DNA of 64,000 bases. It comes from Cunninghamella blakesleeana (taxonomy: Eukaryota > Mucoromycota > Mucoromycetes > Mucorales > Cunninghamellaceae). This document shows, one piece after another, positions 1 through 13,605 of the stretch. The notes under the pieces are model-generated. The model was given only the letters and a program-made list of their open reading frames with translations, was not told the origin of the DNA and did not search any database. The translations under genes were made by a program, and so were the position numbers. The first letter of the stretch is position 1, and each line of letters starts with the position of its first letter. The stretch is from the NCBI GenBank assembly GCA_017871115.1, contig JAFCIZ010000002.1, forward strand, positions 2,253,501 through 2,317,500, written 5' to 3'.

Positions 1-1470
<1,470 letters not shown>

Positions 1471-2445
1471 TGTTAATAAAATAAATGAGAATATGAATAA
1501 GAGTAAAAGTAAAAGTAAAAGTAAGAGAAGAGGTTTGTTTTTATTGTTCTATAAGAATAGTGAGATAAAAAGAAAAGAAAACTCAAATAGGCACCATTTT
1601 ATATACTTTTTGAAAATGGAAAACTAAGATTATTAATTGTTGACACCATTTTTTCATTAATAATATGAGCCGCTTTAAACTTTTTCCCGGTCTAACTTTT
1701 TTTGGAATTGACTGTCCTGTATGGATTAATAATACGGAATTTTAAAATATTCAGATCAGAAAAAAAAAAAGGGAAATAACCCTTTTATATAAAAGAAGTA
1801 AAAATATTGTTTTCTACTTTTATATAAAATCAATAAAGGGTTTGAATAATGATAACATAATCCACTTTAATATTACTATAGTAATTATTTAATATTTTAT
1901 ATATCAAAATTAATCTATTGTATTACGTACTTCTTTTCCATTTTAAAAATCATATTTGTTTTTTTATTAATCGGTATAAAATACATTATATAATATTATT
2001 TCCATTCAAATTTAAACTGTCACTTTGTATTATAAATACATCTTCTTCCACTTTAAATAAACGTGTCACTTTTGCTATCTTAAAGAAACGTGTCACTCTG
2101 TATTATAAATCAAAAGCAACAATTTAATTTCGGATACAGAATTTAAGTTAAAAATAAAAATCATTACTTTATCGATAGGATAAAAATATAATATATAAAT
2201 AAATTTAAATTGTATATATAAAATAATAATATGGCCTATCTATATGAATACATACATATATATATTTCGTTTTTTCCACATTCTACTAAATTTTTTTATG
2301 ATCTAATGTGTAACTTGAATATTTTTGCATAAAGTGGCTTTTTTAAATTTTCATAGAAATGTAATTTTTTTAAAAGTCAGTTTTTTTTCTACCCTCTCTT
2401 TCAATTTTTTTTTTTTTTTTTTTTTTGAAAAGAAAACTATACAAT
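1471..2445. other. Divergent intergenic region between old yellow enzyme gene and EFG1
   Basis: About 975 bases shared by two divergently transcribed genes. The content is A/T-rich with homopolymer runs, including a long T run at about 2407-2426 just before the EFG1 start. A short repeat of the form cacttt..taaa..aaacgtgtcac occurs twice around 2061-2098. Small open frames here have no recognisable product and I do not call them genes. Confidence 0.6.
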
Positions 2446-3036
2446 ATGCCTAAAGTAACCCATTCTTTTAAAAATAATAAAAATAATGGCAATAAAACAC
2501 CATTACCAGAAACTAGTTCAAAAATAAATAAACGTATTAGAGATTTAAAAAGAAGTTTAGCAAGGGTAATAATTATAAAATAAATAAATATACAATTATA
2601 TTCATATATTTTTTTTCAAGATCGTTCCTAATAGTTATTATTTTATTATTGTTGATCTATTATATAGAAAGATTTAAATCCAAAGGCTAAAATTGAATCA
2701 GAACGAAAGTTAATACAGTTACAATATTTACATGGAGAAAAGAAAATCGATGAAAGGGAAAGAGAACTTTCAAAAAAATATCACAAGATCATACACTTTG
2801 GTAAACATATATACATATGTGCATACATATATACTAAAAAATAATAATAAAATGGAAAAGGATTAACTTATTCATTCATATATATATATATATATATATA
2901 TAGAGCACCAGAAAATAAAAAGAAAGATTAAAAAAGAGAGAAAAAGATTAGAAAATGAAACGGATGAAAATCTTAAAAAGCAAATAGACGAAAAATTACA
3001 GGATTTATTGGTATTGGAGAACTATATTTTGGTAAG

Positions 3037-3067
<31 letters not shown>

Positions 3068-3484
3068 ATTTTTTTTTTATCAATATGACATCTTTTATTT
3101 ATATATAATGGTTTCTGATTTTATTTTTATTTATATACATACCTATTTATAATTATTTTATAGCATTACCCAAAAACTTTACCTTATGTATCAGTGTTCC
3201 CTTCAACAAGTACAGATGAATCAAGAAAATCTCAAACAGTCATGAACGAAGTAAAAGAAAAAATAAAACAAGCAATGGCAAATGGAAACAATTTTGATGA
3301 ATTAAGAAATGAATATAGACAATTATATCGACAACGACTTATTAAAGAAGGTATAATTGAAGATGCAAAACCTGTTCTTGTGGATGATGATTATAGTAAT
3401 AGTAATAGTAATACCAAAGATTCTAAAGTAGAAAAGGGTGAAGATGACAATAAAGATGAAGAAGTGGACGACTTCTTTGAATAA
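2446..3484 (+). CDS. EFG1: 18S rRNA-processing protein Efg1
   Basis: Nucleolar factor of the 90S pre-ribosome needed for early 18S rRNA maturation. Exons: 2446-2565, 2668-2800, 2904-3031, 3164-3484 (233 residues). The Efg1 domain starts at about residue 28 with INKRIRDLKRSLAR and runs through a highly charged helical, probably coiled-coil segment (KIDERERELSKKYHKI, KRKIKKERKRLE) to VLENYILHYPKTLPYVSVFP, a characteristic conserved block. The C-terminal third is acidic and low complexity, ending in EEVDDFFE. Length and charge pattern fit the family. The start is the first ATG after a long T run. The name is a family assignment and should not be confused with the unrelated Candida transcription factor Efg1. 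Confidence 0.9.
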
Positions 3485-4081
3485 GTTTAAAAACAATCTA
3501 AAATAAAATTAAATAAAAAATTAAAAGAAATGTACCATATATTAATAGATTATTGAAATTAAAAAATAATGGCGTGAAATTATTCAAATATGTTTGTATA
3601 TTTCTTTAGCTCTTTATGTTCTTACATGTATAAATATAAGTGTATTAAAAGTATTAAAAAATACCTTACGCAAATGCATACATTTATATATATGTTAGAT
3701 TAAGAAATATTAAATAATCAGGAATATCAAATCTTTTAAAAATATGTTATATCTATCTATGTAATAATAAATAAAAAAGATCAGTTTATGTATTTCGTAA
3801 GAATATAATATCTGGTACTTTATTTATACCAAAATAGGCAGAAAAATTGGCATAAACAATATTCACCAAAGATATTTTTTTCATATGCCGATTTGAGCAC
3901 ATGACTTTTTTCGGATTCATTTTTTAACCAATGATTATAAAAGCGAATTTTTCTTTTTTATTATCTCTTTTTTATTAATTACTTCCATTTTATACCTATA
4001 TCATTGATATTTATTGCCATTCGTTTATAACTTTTTTTTTTTTGTTTTTTTTAAAAAATAAGAACAATAATATATATATTC
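3485..4081 (+). other. Intergenic region EFG1-ATG15
   Basis: About 600 bases between two genes in the same orientation. It should hold the EFG1 3' UTR and the ATG15 promoter. A/T-rich with no convincing coding exon or RNA gene. A T-run/A-run switch lies just upstream of the ATG15 start (about 4045-4057). Confidence 0.6.
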
Positions 4082-5726
4082 ATGAAAGTTTTTTATTTTA
4101 CAGTACTTTTTTTAACGTTAACAGTTGGACTTCAAGCGCAGTATCAAACACCTTTTCATACCAAAGAAGATAACGTAAAGCTAGATCAAACCTTTCGACT
4201 AAAAAGTATATATCATCATGCCTCAGTGAATGGACCCATACCACGGTTATTTAGACGTTTAGACATAACTGATACTATCCAAACACAACAAGAACCTTTG
4301 CATATTTCATCTACTCTTCATCAATACCACCGAGTTACACCTCATGCCAAGAATTATTTAATACAACAGGCAACTTCCGTCTTATCTAATAGTAATAGTA
4401 ATAAAACCGCTTTTTCTTACCAACCTAGAAAAATACGCTGGAAATCTCTAAATGATATCAGTCCTTTGAATAAAGATATTTATATGGAACCTGTTTGGGG
4501 TCTTGTACCAAATATCACTTATCGTCCTTCTTTACTTTCATTGGCTATCATGACAAATAATGCTTATTCTGATGTAGATAATACTACGGATTGGTTAGAT
4601 ATTGGGGAACCTTGGAATTTGGTAGGCTACTTTTCTTTTTTTTTGGTTTTATTTTTTATTATTATAGATTTTGTTTATTTGTATCACCCATTCACATTCC
4701 ACTCTTTATCTTTTGTATATATATAGAATAGTTCATTTGGATGGAAATCAGATGGTATACGAGGTCATGTATTTGGAAATGAAGATAATAGTTTATTGGT
4801 AATAAGTTACAAAGGAACAAGCGCTGGATTATGGACAGGTGGCCCTACTGGAGAAAATGATAAAATCAATGTAAATATACTAACTCTGATAGATCTACAT
4901 AATAATTATAATGATAACTTAAAATTAATATACACCATTTTTTTTTTTTTTTTTGTCAAAGGACAATATGCTATTTTCTTGTTGTTGTGCACGAATTAGT
5001 AGGTCATGGACACCTGTATGTGATTGTTATCAGGGAAATGAATATTTGTGTGAAAGTAAATGTTTAGAAAAGAGTATAGCTAATGCGGAACTTTATTACG
5101 ACCATGCACTGGTAATAAATATATACATACATATTGTATACATGCATACATATATAAAAATTACAGTCAATTGATCGTTTATATTTTTTCATTTTTGAAT
5201 GATTCTTTTTATTTTTAAGGAAATTTATCTTGATTTGGCTAATAGATATAAAAATGCAACTATTTGGTTAACTGGGCATTCATTAGGAGGAGCTTTAGCA
5301 TCATTGGTTGGACAAACGTTTGGTATACCAACAGTTACTTTCGAAGCACCTGGTGATCAACTTGCTTCATCTAGATTACATTTACCTTATGTTCCTTCAA
5401 TGCCATTATGGCAAATCGGTCACACAGGAGACCCAATATTTGTTGGACTTTGTACTGGACCTTCTAGTTCATGTTGGTAATGATAAATGATATAGTATAT
5501 TATAAAGATAATAATAACAATATGTAAAAAAAAGAAAGAAAGATGATTAAACAATAATTATACATATAAACATATATTTAGGTATGGAGGTTTTGCTATG
5601 GAAAGCAGATGTCATACTGGCAAGGTAAAAATAAAAAAAATAAAATAGAAAAAACTTGAAGGAATTTATAAAAGAAAAGAAAGGGGGAAGAAAAAAAAAA
5701 AGTATAATACGTACATACAATAATAT

Positions 5727-5769
<43 letters not shown>

Positions 5770-6059
5770 ATATAATTTTATTTTAGATTTGTACCTGGGA
5801 TACTGTTAATGATAATGGATGGAGGGTGGATATTCGTACCCATCGTATCAAAGATGTAATTGAAAATATATTAAAAAAACCAAAAGAATTCCCATTGCCT
5901 GAATGTAAAGAAGAGGATAGCAGTTGTATAGATTGTGGATTGTGGAAATACTATGATATACGAGATGGTACCAATGAAACAACATCAACAACAATAACAA
6001 CAACAACGGCTATTGCTACTGAAACGAATGAACCTCCTGATAATCCTTGGTATAAATAG
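4082..6059 (+). CDS. ATG15: Autophagic (phospho)lipase Atg15
   Basis: Class 3 lipase that disintegrates autophagic and Cvt bodies in the vacuole. Exons: 4082-4621, 4727-4870, 4962-5111, 5220-5476, 5582-5624, 5787-6059 (468 residues). Residues 1-20 are a hydrophobic N-terminal signal-anchor, as in Atg15, which reaches the vacuole as a type II membrane protein. Lipase landmarks: [11 protein letters not shown], a Cys-rich block ([21 protein letters not shown]), the nucleophile elbow [12 protein letters not shown], then [12 protein letters not shown] (presumed catalytic Asp) and ESRCHTGK (presumed catalytic His). The triad therefore looks intact. NNT, NIT and NAT sequons occur. The C-terminal tail is Thr-rich. 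Each intron begins GTA and ends AG. Length is close to other fungal Atg15 proteins. Confidence 0.95.
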
Positions 6060-6334
6060 TTTATCAATGCATTTAATCATATTTTTAATATATATGATTT
6101 TTTTATATATGTTTTTATTTTCTATATATATTTATTTAATAAACTTTTGGTTATATATTTCTCCTTGGTTTTCAACCATAATTATAAGAATATAAAAACT
6201 TGTTTCCTCGATTTTTTTTTACTACTCCGAACTTTTTTTTCTCTATTTTGCTCCTTAAAAATTTAAAACATTTTTTTTTTTTTCCTTCTTTATCTCTCTT
6301 CCTTATTTATTTTTTTAAAATATATACCATTAGT

Positions 6335-9300
6335 ATGGAAATACCCGCTTCACAAACATCATTTGAATCTATTAATCAAGAAAAAGCAAATCATACCAAA
6401 GAAGAATATGCGTTTTATGCTTATGACTTGAATGTTGTTGAAGAAGTGTTACAAAATCCTCACGACCCTGAATATACTGATCACTTTGGATTTAAAATAC
6501 AAGTAAAAACTGACGATGAATATGAAGATGATACAAGTATGGATTCTGAAAACGAAGATAATAATATAAAAACAGGTAAAGAAAAGGAAAATAATAATAA
6601 TAGTAACATGGTATAAGGAAAAGGAAATAAAAAAAGTTACTAAAAATAATATATAATATAAAACACGTCAATATTAATGAAATTATTATTTATTTATTTA
6701 ATTGTTTATTTATTTTAGATAATAAGAATAATAATAAAACAAGACAATACCCTTTTTCAAGTGAAGACGATGATGATACTGATATTGATACCGCTATTAC
6801 TACACCTACTACTATTAAACATAGTCATTTATCCGTTTCTTCTTTAGATTCTGAAGATATCATTTCTGAACAAAGACAAAGCTTACCGCCACCAATAATT
6901 ACTCACAATAACAACAACAATGACAACAACAACAACAAAAATAATAATAATAATACTTTACCATTATTACAGGAACAATTGTCCCCTTTACCCAATTCTT
7001 TACAACAACAAAGACGTCAACGTTCAATGACTGTATCTCATCAAGCTTTTCCATCAGCAACATCAAAAATAAATTCACCAGTTATAAAACCTTCTAGACG
7101 ACAACGTGCTATGACTTTAATATCACCACAACCTTTTACTAACTTAATTCATGATGATGAAGACAATAAAAATAATGTAAATAATAATAATAATAATGAA
7201 CATCCATATAAAAATGACATGTGCAACCTTAATACCATCCCCGACAAGTTTTGTTCCACCATCATGCGGCAGAAACAAGCCAACTCCGATAAATCACCTA
7301 TAGAAAAGCCATCTAATATATATACAAACCGTCAATCAAAAAGAATATCTGGTTTCCATACAAGAAATTCACTTTCATCGTCAGTAGATTCTTTTTCACC
7401 ACCATCATCGTCATCTTCCTCTGCTTATAATACTGCTACTATAACAAATGGAATAAAAAATAGCTTTTATGATAAGTTGACTCAATCACTTCGTAAAAAT
7501 GGAAAGCAGTCAAGTATGGAAGATTCAACTACTCAAATCGTTCTCAAAGAAGAAACTTCCCAAAACCTAGCGCATTTAAAAGAAAATTCAACTGATAATT
7601 ATGATTGGGGTAAATAAAAATAAAAATAAACTAAAAAAAAGAATCATAATGATTGCCATCATTATGATTAAATGATAACATTTAGATAAAATAATTAAGC
7701 TTATTTTTTCACTTTTGTAATTTATTTATTTTATTATATATTTTTATATACTTTACTTTTAATTTCACCAATTAGAATTCTGGGCAACCGTTATTAACGA
7801 TTTTGATACGATTAAGCAGCATAAACGTGATATATTAAGAGAACATATAAGTCTTGGAATACCTAATTCACTTCGTGGTATGCTATGGCAAATCTTTTCA
7901 AAATCAAGGCACAATAGTGAAGCAGTAGAATTAGAATATAGAGAATTATTAAAAAGAACAAGTCCTCAAGAAAAAATTATTCGTCGAGATATACCAAGAG
8001 CGTTTCCAAATCAACCCTTTTTTAAACATCGTGATGGAGATGGTCAAGAAATGTTATTTAATGTGATTAAAGCATATAGTTTATTTGATCCTGAAGTTGG
8101 ATATTGTCAAGGATTACCTTTTGTCGTTGGCTGTTTATTATTAAATGTAATTTTTATGTGATATATATGGATTTTATTTTATTCTATTTTTTTTTTTTTA
8201 AAAAAAAATAATGTCAATTTTATATACTTTTTTATAAACAACAATTATAATGTTATTTTTTTGATCCTTTTTATTATTATTAATATTTATTCTAGATGCC
8301 AGATGAAGCCGCCTTTTGTGTATTAATAAACTTAATGATAGAGTATGGATTACGAGGTCATTTTACGCCTAACATGGAACTATTACATGAACGTTTATAT
8401 CAATTTGACGAATTACTCCGAATCCACCTCCCACAAATCTACCGTCATTTGGAAGCTCAGAAAATTCATTCCACCATGTACGCTAGCCAATGGTTCATGA
8501 CCTTATTTGCTTATCGATGCCCTTTGGATTTGGTATTTCGTGTAATTGATATGGTATTTGCTGACGGTTCAGCCATTGTTTTGAATGTTGGTTTGGCTTT
8601 AATGAAAAAGAATCAACCTACTATTCTTAGTTTGGAATTCGAAGGATTATTGGCATTTTTAGGGAGTGAAATTTTTGATGTTTACAAGGTAATAATAATA
8701 CATAATAAAATAAAAATAAAAATAAAATACGAAAAAAAGTAAATATAATATTTCAACAATAAAAAAAGAAGAATAAAATATAAGAATATTAACTGTACTC
8801 ATTTATTTATTTATTCTACGTAATTCTTTTTATTTTATATATATTTTAAAAAAAATAGAATGATGCATCTTCCTTTGTTAAAGACACCTACGAATTTTCT
8901 ATATCACCACGAGAATTAGCCAAATTGAGTAAACAGCATTTTGTAAAAGCCTCTCGTAATGCCAAGATTCAAAGTAAAGAAGACCATTTACGACAAGAAA
9001 ATCATGAATTAACTCAAAGGGCAAGAAAATTAGAAAAATCTTATAAAGCATTAGAAAAGGAACATGAAGAATTGGCAATAAAAGTGATTGCATCAAAAAT
9101 GGAACGCGCTAGTGTCAGCGATGAAAATGAACAATTACAGCATAGTATCGCTCAGTTGGAACAGTTGATTCAGAAAACAAAACAAAAAATGGAAAATGAA
9201 AAACAAGATGAATTTGATCGTTTGGCTCAAGAAAATAATCAATTAGTAGAAAGAAATGCTCAGTTGGAAGACCATTTGGCTGAAATCGAATCTACTTTGA

Positions 9301-9389
9301 TTGATTTCAAATTAAAATATGCTTGTAGTGAAAACGAATATGAGCAGATGAAAAATAAGTTGGGCCAAATTAAAAAAATTAGTGGTTAA
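6335..9389 (+). CDS. TBC-domain Rab GTPase-activating protein, Gyp5/EVI5 type
   Basis: RabGAP that stimulates GTP hydrolysis by Rab/Ypt proteins of the secretory pathway. Exons: 6335-6575, 6719-7609, 7776-8146, 8296-8688, 8859-9389 (808 residues). The first ~375 residues are low complexity (Asn, Ser and Asp/Glu rich) with two copies of a short RQR(S/A)MT motif that look like kinase sites. The TBC domain starts at about residue 378 (EFWATVINDF, then IPNSLRGMLWQIF). Both catalytic fingers are visible: the Arg finger in IRRDIPRAFP and the Gln finger in GYCQGLPFVV. The TBC domain is followed by a long C-terminal coiled coil in the last exon (heptads such as RQENHELTQRARKLEK), the Gyp5/EVI5 arrangement. 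Which Rab it serves cannot be told. Confidence 0.9.
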
Positions 9390-9728
9390 AAATAATAATT
9401 ATAATTATAATAATAATATAATAATAATAGTATTAACAATAAAAAAATATTAATAAAAAAAAGAGGAGATGATGGCTTTGTTTTATTATTATCACTTATT
9501 ATTATTATATTGTACACATTATATTTATATATAGAGGAAAAAATTCATGTAAAAAAAAGAAACTTTAAAAATGATTTATTTTTCGGGTCAGTCGGCCATT
9601 CAACACGAAAAAAAATTTAATAAAAATCGCGAATAAAAAACAATTTTTTTTATTCTTTCTCCACACTTTTTTTTATTCTTATTTTTTAAATATAATAATA
9701 ATAATATATATAAAATTAATATAATATC
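9390..9728 (+). other. Intergenic region, PRI2 promoter
   Basis: About 340 bases between the RabGAP stop and the PRI2 start. It contains AAT/ATT-rich sequence and two candidate G1/S cell-cycle elements listed separately. No coding exon recognised. Confidence 0.6.
9604..9633 (+). promoter_or_regulatory. Candidate SCB/MBF-type G1/S motifs before PRI2
   Basis: CACGAAA at 9604-9610 matches the yeast Swi4-type SCB (CRCGAAA). CGCGAA at 9628-9633 resembles an SCB/MCB core. They lie 96-125 bases before the PRI2 ATG. CpG-containing hexamers are rare in such A/T-rich sequence, which makes the pair more notable, but function is inferred only from consensus and gene role. Confidence 0.4.
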
Positions 9729-12234
9729 ATGTTCAAATCACGAAAGAAAGGCGAAAACAGATTTACAACAGCTTCTAATCGACAAAAAAATCGATTTGAT
9801 CATCGTAATCCAATAGCTGATTCAGAATATCCTTTTCGATTAAACTTTTATCATAAACCGCCACCATCTGAAATCACCATAGAAGAATTTGAAATATTTG
9901 CCCTTGATCGTCTTCAAGGTAATATATATATATATATAAATTATTTTGATTGTTTAATGATGTTATCGAATAATTTTTTATTTTATCATGTTCAATAATA
10001 TAAATGTATATATAAAAATAACAATGTAAATGTAAATATACTTAATATTTATCTTTTCTTTTCTCTTTTTATTATGCAATAATTATATGTAAATATAGTT
10101 CTTAAAACAATTGAAACAGCTAATCTTCGTAATTTAAATGAAGAAGAATATAAAAAAACAGTAATAACAGCTCTTGATAAATATCTGCCTATGAAATCCA
10201 ATTTAGCAAAAGAAAATTTACTAGAGGAACGGCGAAAAGATCACATCAGTCATTTTGTGTTACGATTAGCCTATTGTAGAAGTGATGAATTAAGAGAATG
10301 GTTTTTAAGACAAGAATGTGCTTTATTCAAGTAAAAAATATATTGTGAACATCAACGTTATCATTATCATCATATATACATTTATATTTATACAATATAT
10401 GTTAATTCACATATAAATCCTTTTACACTATTTTTTTAAATATATTGTAGGTTTCGATATGAACAAGAAATGTCAGAAGATAGGAAACGGTTTTTGGAAT
10501 CTTCGAATTTAAGCTGGAAAATTGTAATAACTATATTAATTAATAAGAAAAAAGAGAGAGAAAAAGCAGAAAAATCAGTTAAATTGTAGATTATATAGAA
10601 TGTTAATATTGTATTCATATTTTTTCTTTTTGTTTTTAATATGATGGTGCTGATTATTTTAGATTGACGATACTAAAAAACAACAGATACATAAAGAATT
10701 GGAATCATGTGCTCCATTTGGATTAAAAAATAAAGACGCTATCGTTAACTATGTAGATAATGAAACTTATTTTGAAGTAAAATGAATGATAGCTATAATA
10801 GATAAAAGTATATATTTGTAAATATGTATGCATATACTAATATATACATGTAATTGGTTATATTTTAAAAAAATAATAGGTCAATTTTGAAAAAGTATTA
10901 GATCTTGTCCGTCGGCGAGCAGTTTATGTATCTAAAGGAAAAGCGTACGTTCCAATCAGTCATCAACTTAGTCTTGTAATGGATGAATTTAAATATTCCT
11001 TATCAAATACATTAGAGGTATTATGAAAAAAGGATCGAGCAAATGTATAATTAAATAAAATAGATGATAAGAATTGATACTAACTTAATATCTTACCTTT
11101 TTTTTTTTTAAAAAAAAAAATAATTAGGCCACGGCAAGATTATTACCAAGATTAGAAGAAGATGATCGTTTAAAGCCTATTTTATTAAATGTAGAAAAAC
11201 AAAACTCAGGAAAAATATACGCAGGATCAACGGATGTTAATGAAAGTTTGAATGCTTCTAATGTGTCATCGGTAAATATAATTCATTTTATTTTATCTCA
11301 TATTTTTATATTTCTATTAAAAATTATGAATAGAAATGAATAGATAACCAATAATTTAGTTCCTTTTATTTATGATTGATTTCTTTTTCTCTTTTCTTTT
11401 CTTTCCTTTCATTTAGATGGTAGATAAGCACGCACCTCTTTGTATGAGAACATTAAATGATGCTCTTCATCGTGATAAACACATAAAACATACAGGTCGT
11501 TTACAATATGGTCTATTCTTAAAGGTAAGAGGTTAAATTCAAATATTGTACTTTTTTCAACTACATCTATTATACCAATACAAGATTAATCAATGGCTTC
11601 TCTCATTCTTTCTCTGTCATTCTTTTTTTTTTTAAATAATAATATTAAACCTTTAGGCTATTGGTTTATCTGTTCAAGAAGCTCTTGTTTTTTGGAGAAC
11701 AGCCTTTGCAAATGTAACAGATGATAAATTTCAAAAAGAATATGCTTACAACATTCGACATAGTTATGGTCTTGAAGGGAGACGAACTAGTTATGCAGCC
11801 TATAAGTAAATATATACATATATGTATACATACATACATACATATATATATATATAGGATTTGATAGTAATCAGAATGGATATTTAATATTATTGTTATT
11901 TCTTTCATTTTATCTATATGTTAGTTGTGCAACAATTATCCGTGGTAGCGGCCCTTCAACAGGAGAATATCATGGATGTCCTTTTAAACATTCCACACGT
12001 AGTAGTTTAGAAACAAGATTATATAAAGATAAAATACCACCACAACATGTAAAAGAAGTGTTAGACTTGGTTCAAGGACAGCATTATCAATTGGCTTGTA
12101 CAAAATACTTTGAAATCACGCATCCTCAGCATGAAAAAATCGATCCTATAGAACATCCTAATGCATATTATGAACTTAGTACAGAGGCGGAAAAAGAAAA
12201 AGAAAATAAAGACGAATTAATGGATGTAGAATAA
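9729..12234 (+). CDS. PRI2: DNA primase large subunit
   Basis: Non-catalytic subunit of DNA polymerase alpha-primase, needed for RNA primer initiation and hand-off. Exons: 9729-9918, 10099-10330, 10451-10523, 10663-10776, 10880-11017, 11128-11271, 11417-11524, 11657-11805, 11925-12234 (485 residues). The N-terminal half shows the conserved YPFRLNFYHKPP and SHFVLRLAYCRSDELR blocks. The C-terminal domain keeps all four cysteines expected for the 4Fe-4S cluster, in APLCMRTL, YNCATIIRG, HGCPFKH and LACTKYFE. The substrate-binding region includes LKAIGLSVQEALVFWR and IRHSYGLEGRR. The C-terminal tail is acidic. Size is close to other fungal Pri2 proteins. Confidence 0.96.
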
Positions 12235-12427
12235 TGACTATAGTTATGATAAATTTTTAAAAAAATAAAACTAATGGTGATGAAAAAAATTTAATATGTA
12301 AATTACTCAACTTAAATAGGTGAAATATTTTTAGAAAGCTTTATAAATAATAAAAAGAGCATTATAACATGTATATTTTCAATTATTTTTGACCATATTT
12401 TAATTTTATTTTATGTATTACTTGAAT

Positions 12428-12469
<42 letters not shown>

Positions 12470-13605
12470 CCTTTTTTTTTCTAGTATTATATGTTATTTT
12501 ATTTCATTTAAAGTTCAATTTAAATTATCCCAGTATAAAAGATACACCAAAAGAATCCAAACCAGGAAAGATCTAGATCAAATAAAATTTATGCTATTAC
12601 TATAACTTCAGAACACTGCCAATCATCATACGGATAAACTATAAAAGCCAAATTGTTTGAAGATTTACGGTATCAGATGATCCACGCACGTACGCGCTTT
12701 TATTTTAATTAAATATATTCGATCAACAGAAGAAAAAATTAAAGTAAAAATAAAAATGCCACTTTGGTGTAAGTTGATTATAAGTTAGATTGCGTTATAA
12801 TCAGCAATATAGATAGATTTGCATAATTGATCTCACTAGTTCTCTTTTTTATTGTAAATATTTTTTTTATGTTGGTATGTTCATTTTGTTACTTTGATAT
12901 TATTTTTTGAAAAAAAAAAAAAAAAAAAAACAAAACCCCAAAAGATCATCTCTATAAAATACTAAAAAGCATTAGGATAAGTTATGTGAGGTTATTAAGA
13001 ATGATAAAAACCCATTACATCAAGTAAAAAGAAGCATCAACATATATAAAAAAAGAACACTACTTCAAATAATAAAATGTGTACGGTTATACTGAATAAA
13101 AAAGGATACCTACTACGAGCAAGAAGGGTTTTCATATTGAATAATATTTATAAGTCTAAAAAATTTATTTTATTAATTATATATATGTTTCGGTTCATTA
13201 TATTACGAACAGCCATGCATATATTTTTTTAATAAATATAATGCTTACCATAAAGCAACGATTTTAGTATAAAAGAATTGGTTGGAAAAATCAAAGAGCC
13301 TTATAAAAAAATTAAGGCATCACTGTTCAATTATTTTTTTACATTATCAATTTTATTTTGTACATGTTCATTCTGTATTCTGTTTTCATTTTATAATTGA
13401 ATGAGATACTGGATAAAAGTAGTTTTTTTGGGAAATATATAATTTTATGATATAAAATATATTTAAAAATCAAAAGTTTATTGTATTTATTAAAAATAGA
13501 TAATCAAAAACGATATAAAATAAAATAAAAAAACGCTTAAAAAAAATAAAAAGATATACTGACTTGGTCAAGTTATTGTAGTAGTTGTTTTTTTTTATAT
13601 AATAT
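12235..13605. other. Convergent intergenic region between PRI2 and HEM1
   Basis: About 1.37 kb between the 3' ends of PRI2 (+) and the ALAS gene (-), larger than two 3' UTRs would need in this compact region. It has an (AT)n tract at about 12432-12466, a more balanced-composition patch at about 12530-12710, a CpG-rich string at about 12683-12698, and an ATG at 12756 followed by a good GTAAGT donor. I could not connect these into a coding gene and see no tRNA fold. Confidence 0.5.

Noticed and set aside
1918..2127. 69-residue plus-strand open frame between OYE and EFG1
   Set aside because: Composition is that of random A/T-rich sequence (Phe, Ile, Tyr, Lys); no conserved motif.
5739..5770. 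(AT)n/(TG)n tract as a possible mobile-element edge
   Set aside because: Simple repeat within an ATG15 intron; no terminal repeats or target duplication seen. The same holds for AT tracts at about 12432, 26921 and 52775.
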